In this document: positions 5,434-5,633 of the stretch, piece by piece | How positions within the stretch are numbered: the first letter of the stretch is position 1 | Layout of the letters: every line of letters starts with the position of its first letter | From: Bryobacterales bacterium | Lineage (GTDB): Bacteria > Acidobacteriota > Terriglobia > Bryobacterales > Bryobacteraceae | NCBI GenBank assembly: GCA_025462985.1 | Contig: JAOAPP010000575.1 | Span: 1 to 5,633 of the forward strand | Direction of reading: 5' to 3' | DNA: 5,633 bases | Position numbers and translations under genes: made by a program | The notes under the pieces: generated by a model | What the model saw: the letters and a program-made list of their open reading frames with translations, nothing else | Told to the model about the DNA's origin: nothing | Database searches by the model: none

Positions 5434-5633
5434 TCACAGGACCGAACACCCACGGTAACGATTCGTCGTGGTTTCGGCCACATCCGCCACCGCTCCTGAA
5501 TTTTCTAAGACGGCGCCATTTACGAACCCGCAAGGGTGTCAGATATCACCCGACTGAGCATCACGATATGACCTCTCCGGCTCTGCTGCAAATAGGGGCG
5601 AAGACACGAAGCAATCTGCGGCTTGAATGTAGG
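5434..5633. other. Non-coding tail of the window, no gene recognised
   Basis: No open frame here looks protein-like. It holds the hairpin at 5442-5477 and a dyad GGGTG-TCAGATAT-CACCC around 5535-5552. It is AT-richer than the upstream cluster, and the dyad resembles the sort of end found on insertion sequences, but only one end is visible and I cannot name an element. A promoter or IS end for whatever lies to the right is possible but unsupported. Confidence 0.4.
5442..5477 (+). terminator. Imperfect hairpin after the CMD gene, weak terminator candidate
   Basis: Two 5-bp stems stack: CCGAA (5442-5446) with TTCGG (5473-5477), and CCACG (5450-5454) with CGTGG (5467-5471), separated by a small internal loop (CAC versus T) and closed by a 12-base loop. 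It starts 8 bases after the stop of the last gene in the cluster, where a terminator is expected. No T-run follows, so efficient Rho-independent termination is doubtful. Confidence 0.25.

Noticed and set aside
1..5633. CRISPR array, tRNA or rRNA gene, riboswitch
   Set aside because: No regularly spaced direct repeats, no cloverleaf-like pattern with the conserved T-loop sequence, and no rRNA or riboswitch core sequences seen on reading either strand.

Overview
The window reads as soil-bacterial chromosomal DNA in two contrasting halves. Bases 1 to about 3000 look like Acidobacteriota DNA. They carry a decayed PadR regulator followed by an ADOP-type (MacB-like, PadR-linked) permease, a pairing strongly expanded in that phylum. 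They also carry a remnant of a DDE integrase-core transposase and one intact zinc alcohol dehydrogenase. From about 3000 on, the sequence is denser, richer in G+C, and carries a tidy same-strand three-gene cluster with G/C-ending codons. The phylum assignment is an inference from gene families and could be wrong, especially for the right half, which may have been acquired separately.

Layout. 1-193 (-): 3' part of a transposase gene with an in-frame amber codon, abutting the stop codon of the next gene. 193-1206 (-): complete CAD/YahK-like zinc- and NADP(H)-dependent alcohol dehydrogenase. 1320-2232 (-): permease pseudogene broken by an early stop, a nonsense codon, a large internal deletion, several frameshifts and loss of the C-terminal half. 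2241-2638 (-): frameshifted padR pseudogene, originally the regulator of that permease. 2640-3076: no confident gene; one small possible coiled-coil ORF at 2771-2998 (+). 3077-3730, 3804-4805 and 4894-5433 (+): NodB/CE4-like deacetylase-fold hydrolase, an extradiol dioxygenase of the vicinal-oxygen-chelate (VOC) superfamily, and a carboxymuconolactone-decarboxylase-family (AhpD-like fold) protein. 5434-5633: non-coding, possibly containing a weak terminator hairpin.

How the genes may work together. The three right-hand genes are closely spaced and co-directional, so they were probably co-transcribed. The dioxygenase keeps the 2-His-1-Glu Fe(II) facial triad of homoprotocatechuate 2,3-dioxygenase (HPCD). 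However, most of the residues that HPCD uses to hold the substrate carboxylate and assist oxygen chemistry are changed. A metal-dependent amide hydrolase and a CMD-family protein alongside it would fit catabolism of an aromatic compound, perhaps nitrogen-containing, by a route I cannot name. This cluster is the best candidate here for something undescribed. The left half is best read as a degenerating genomic neighbourhood.
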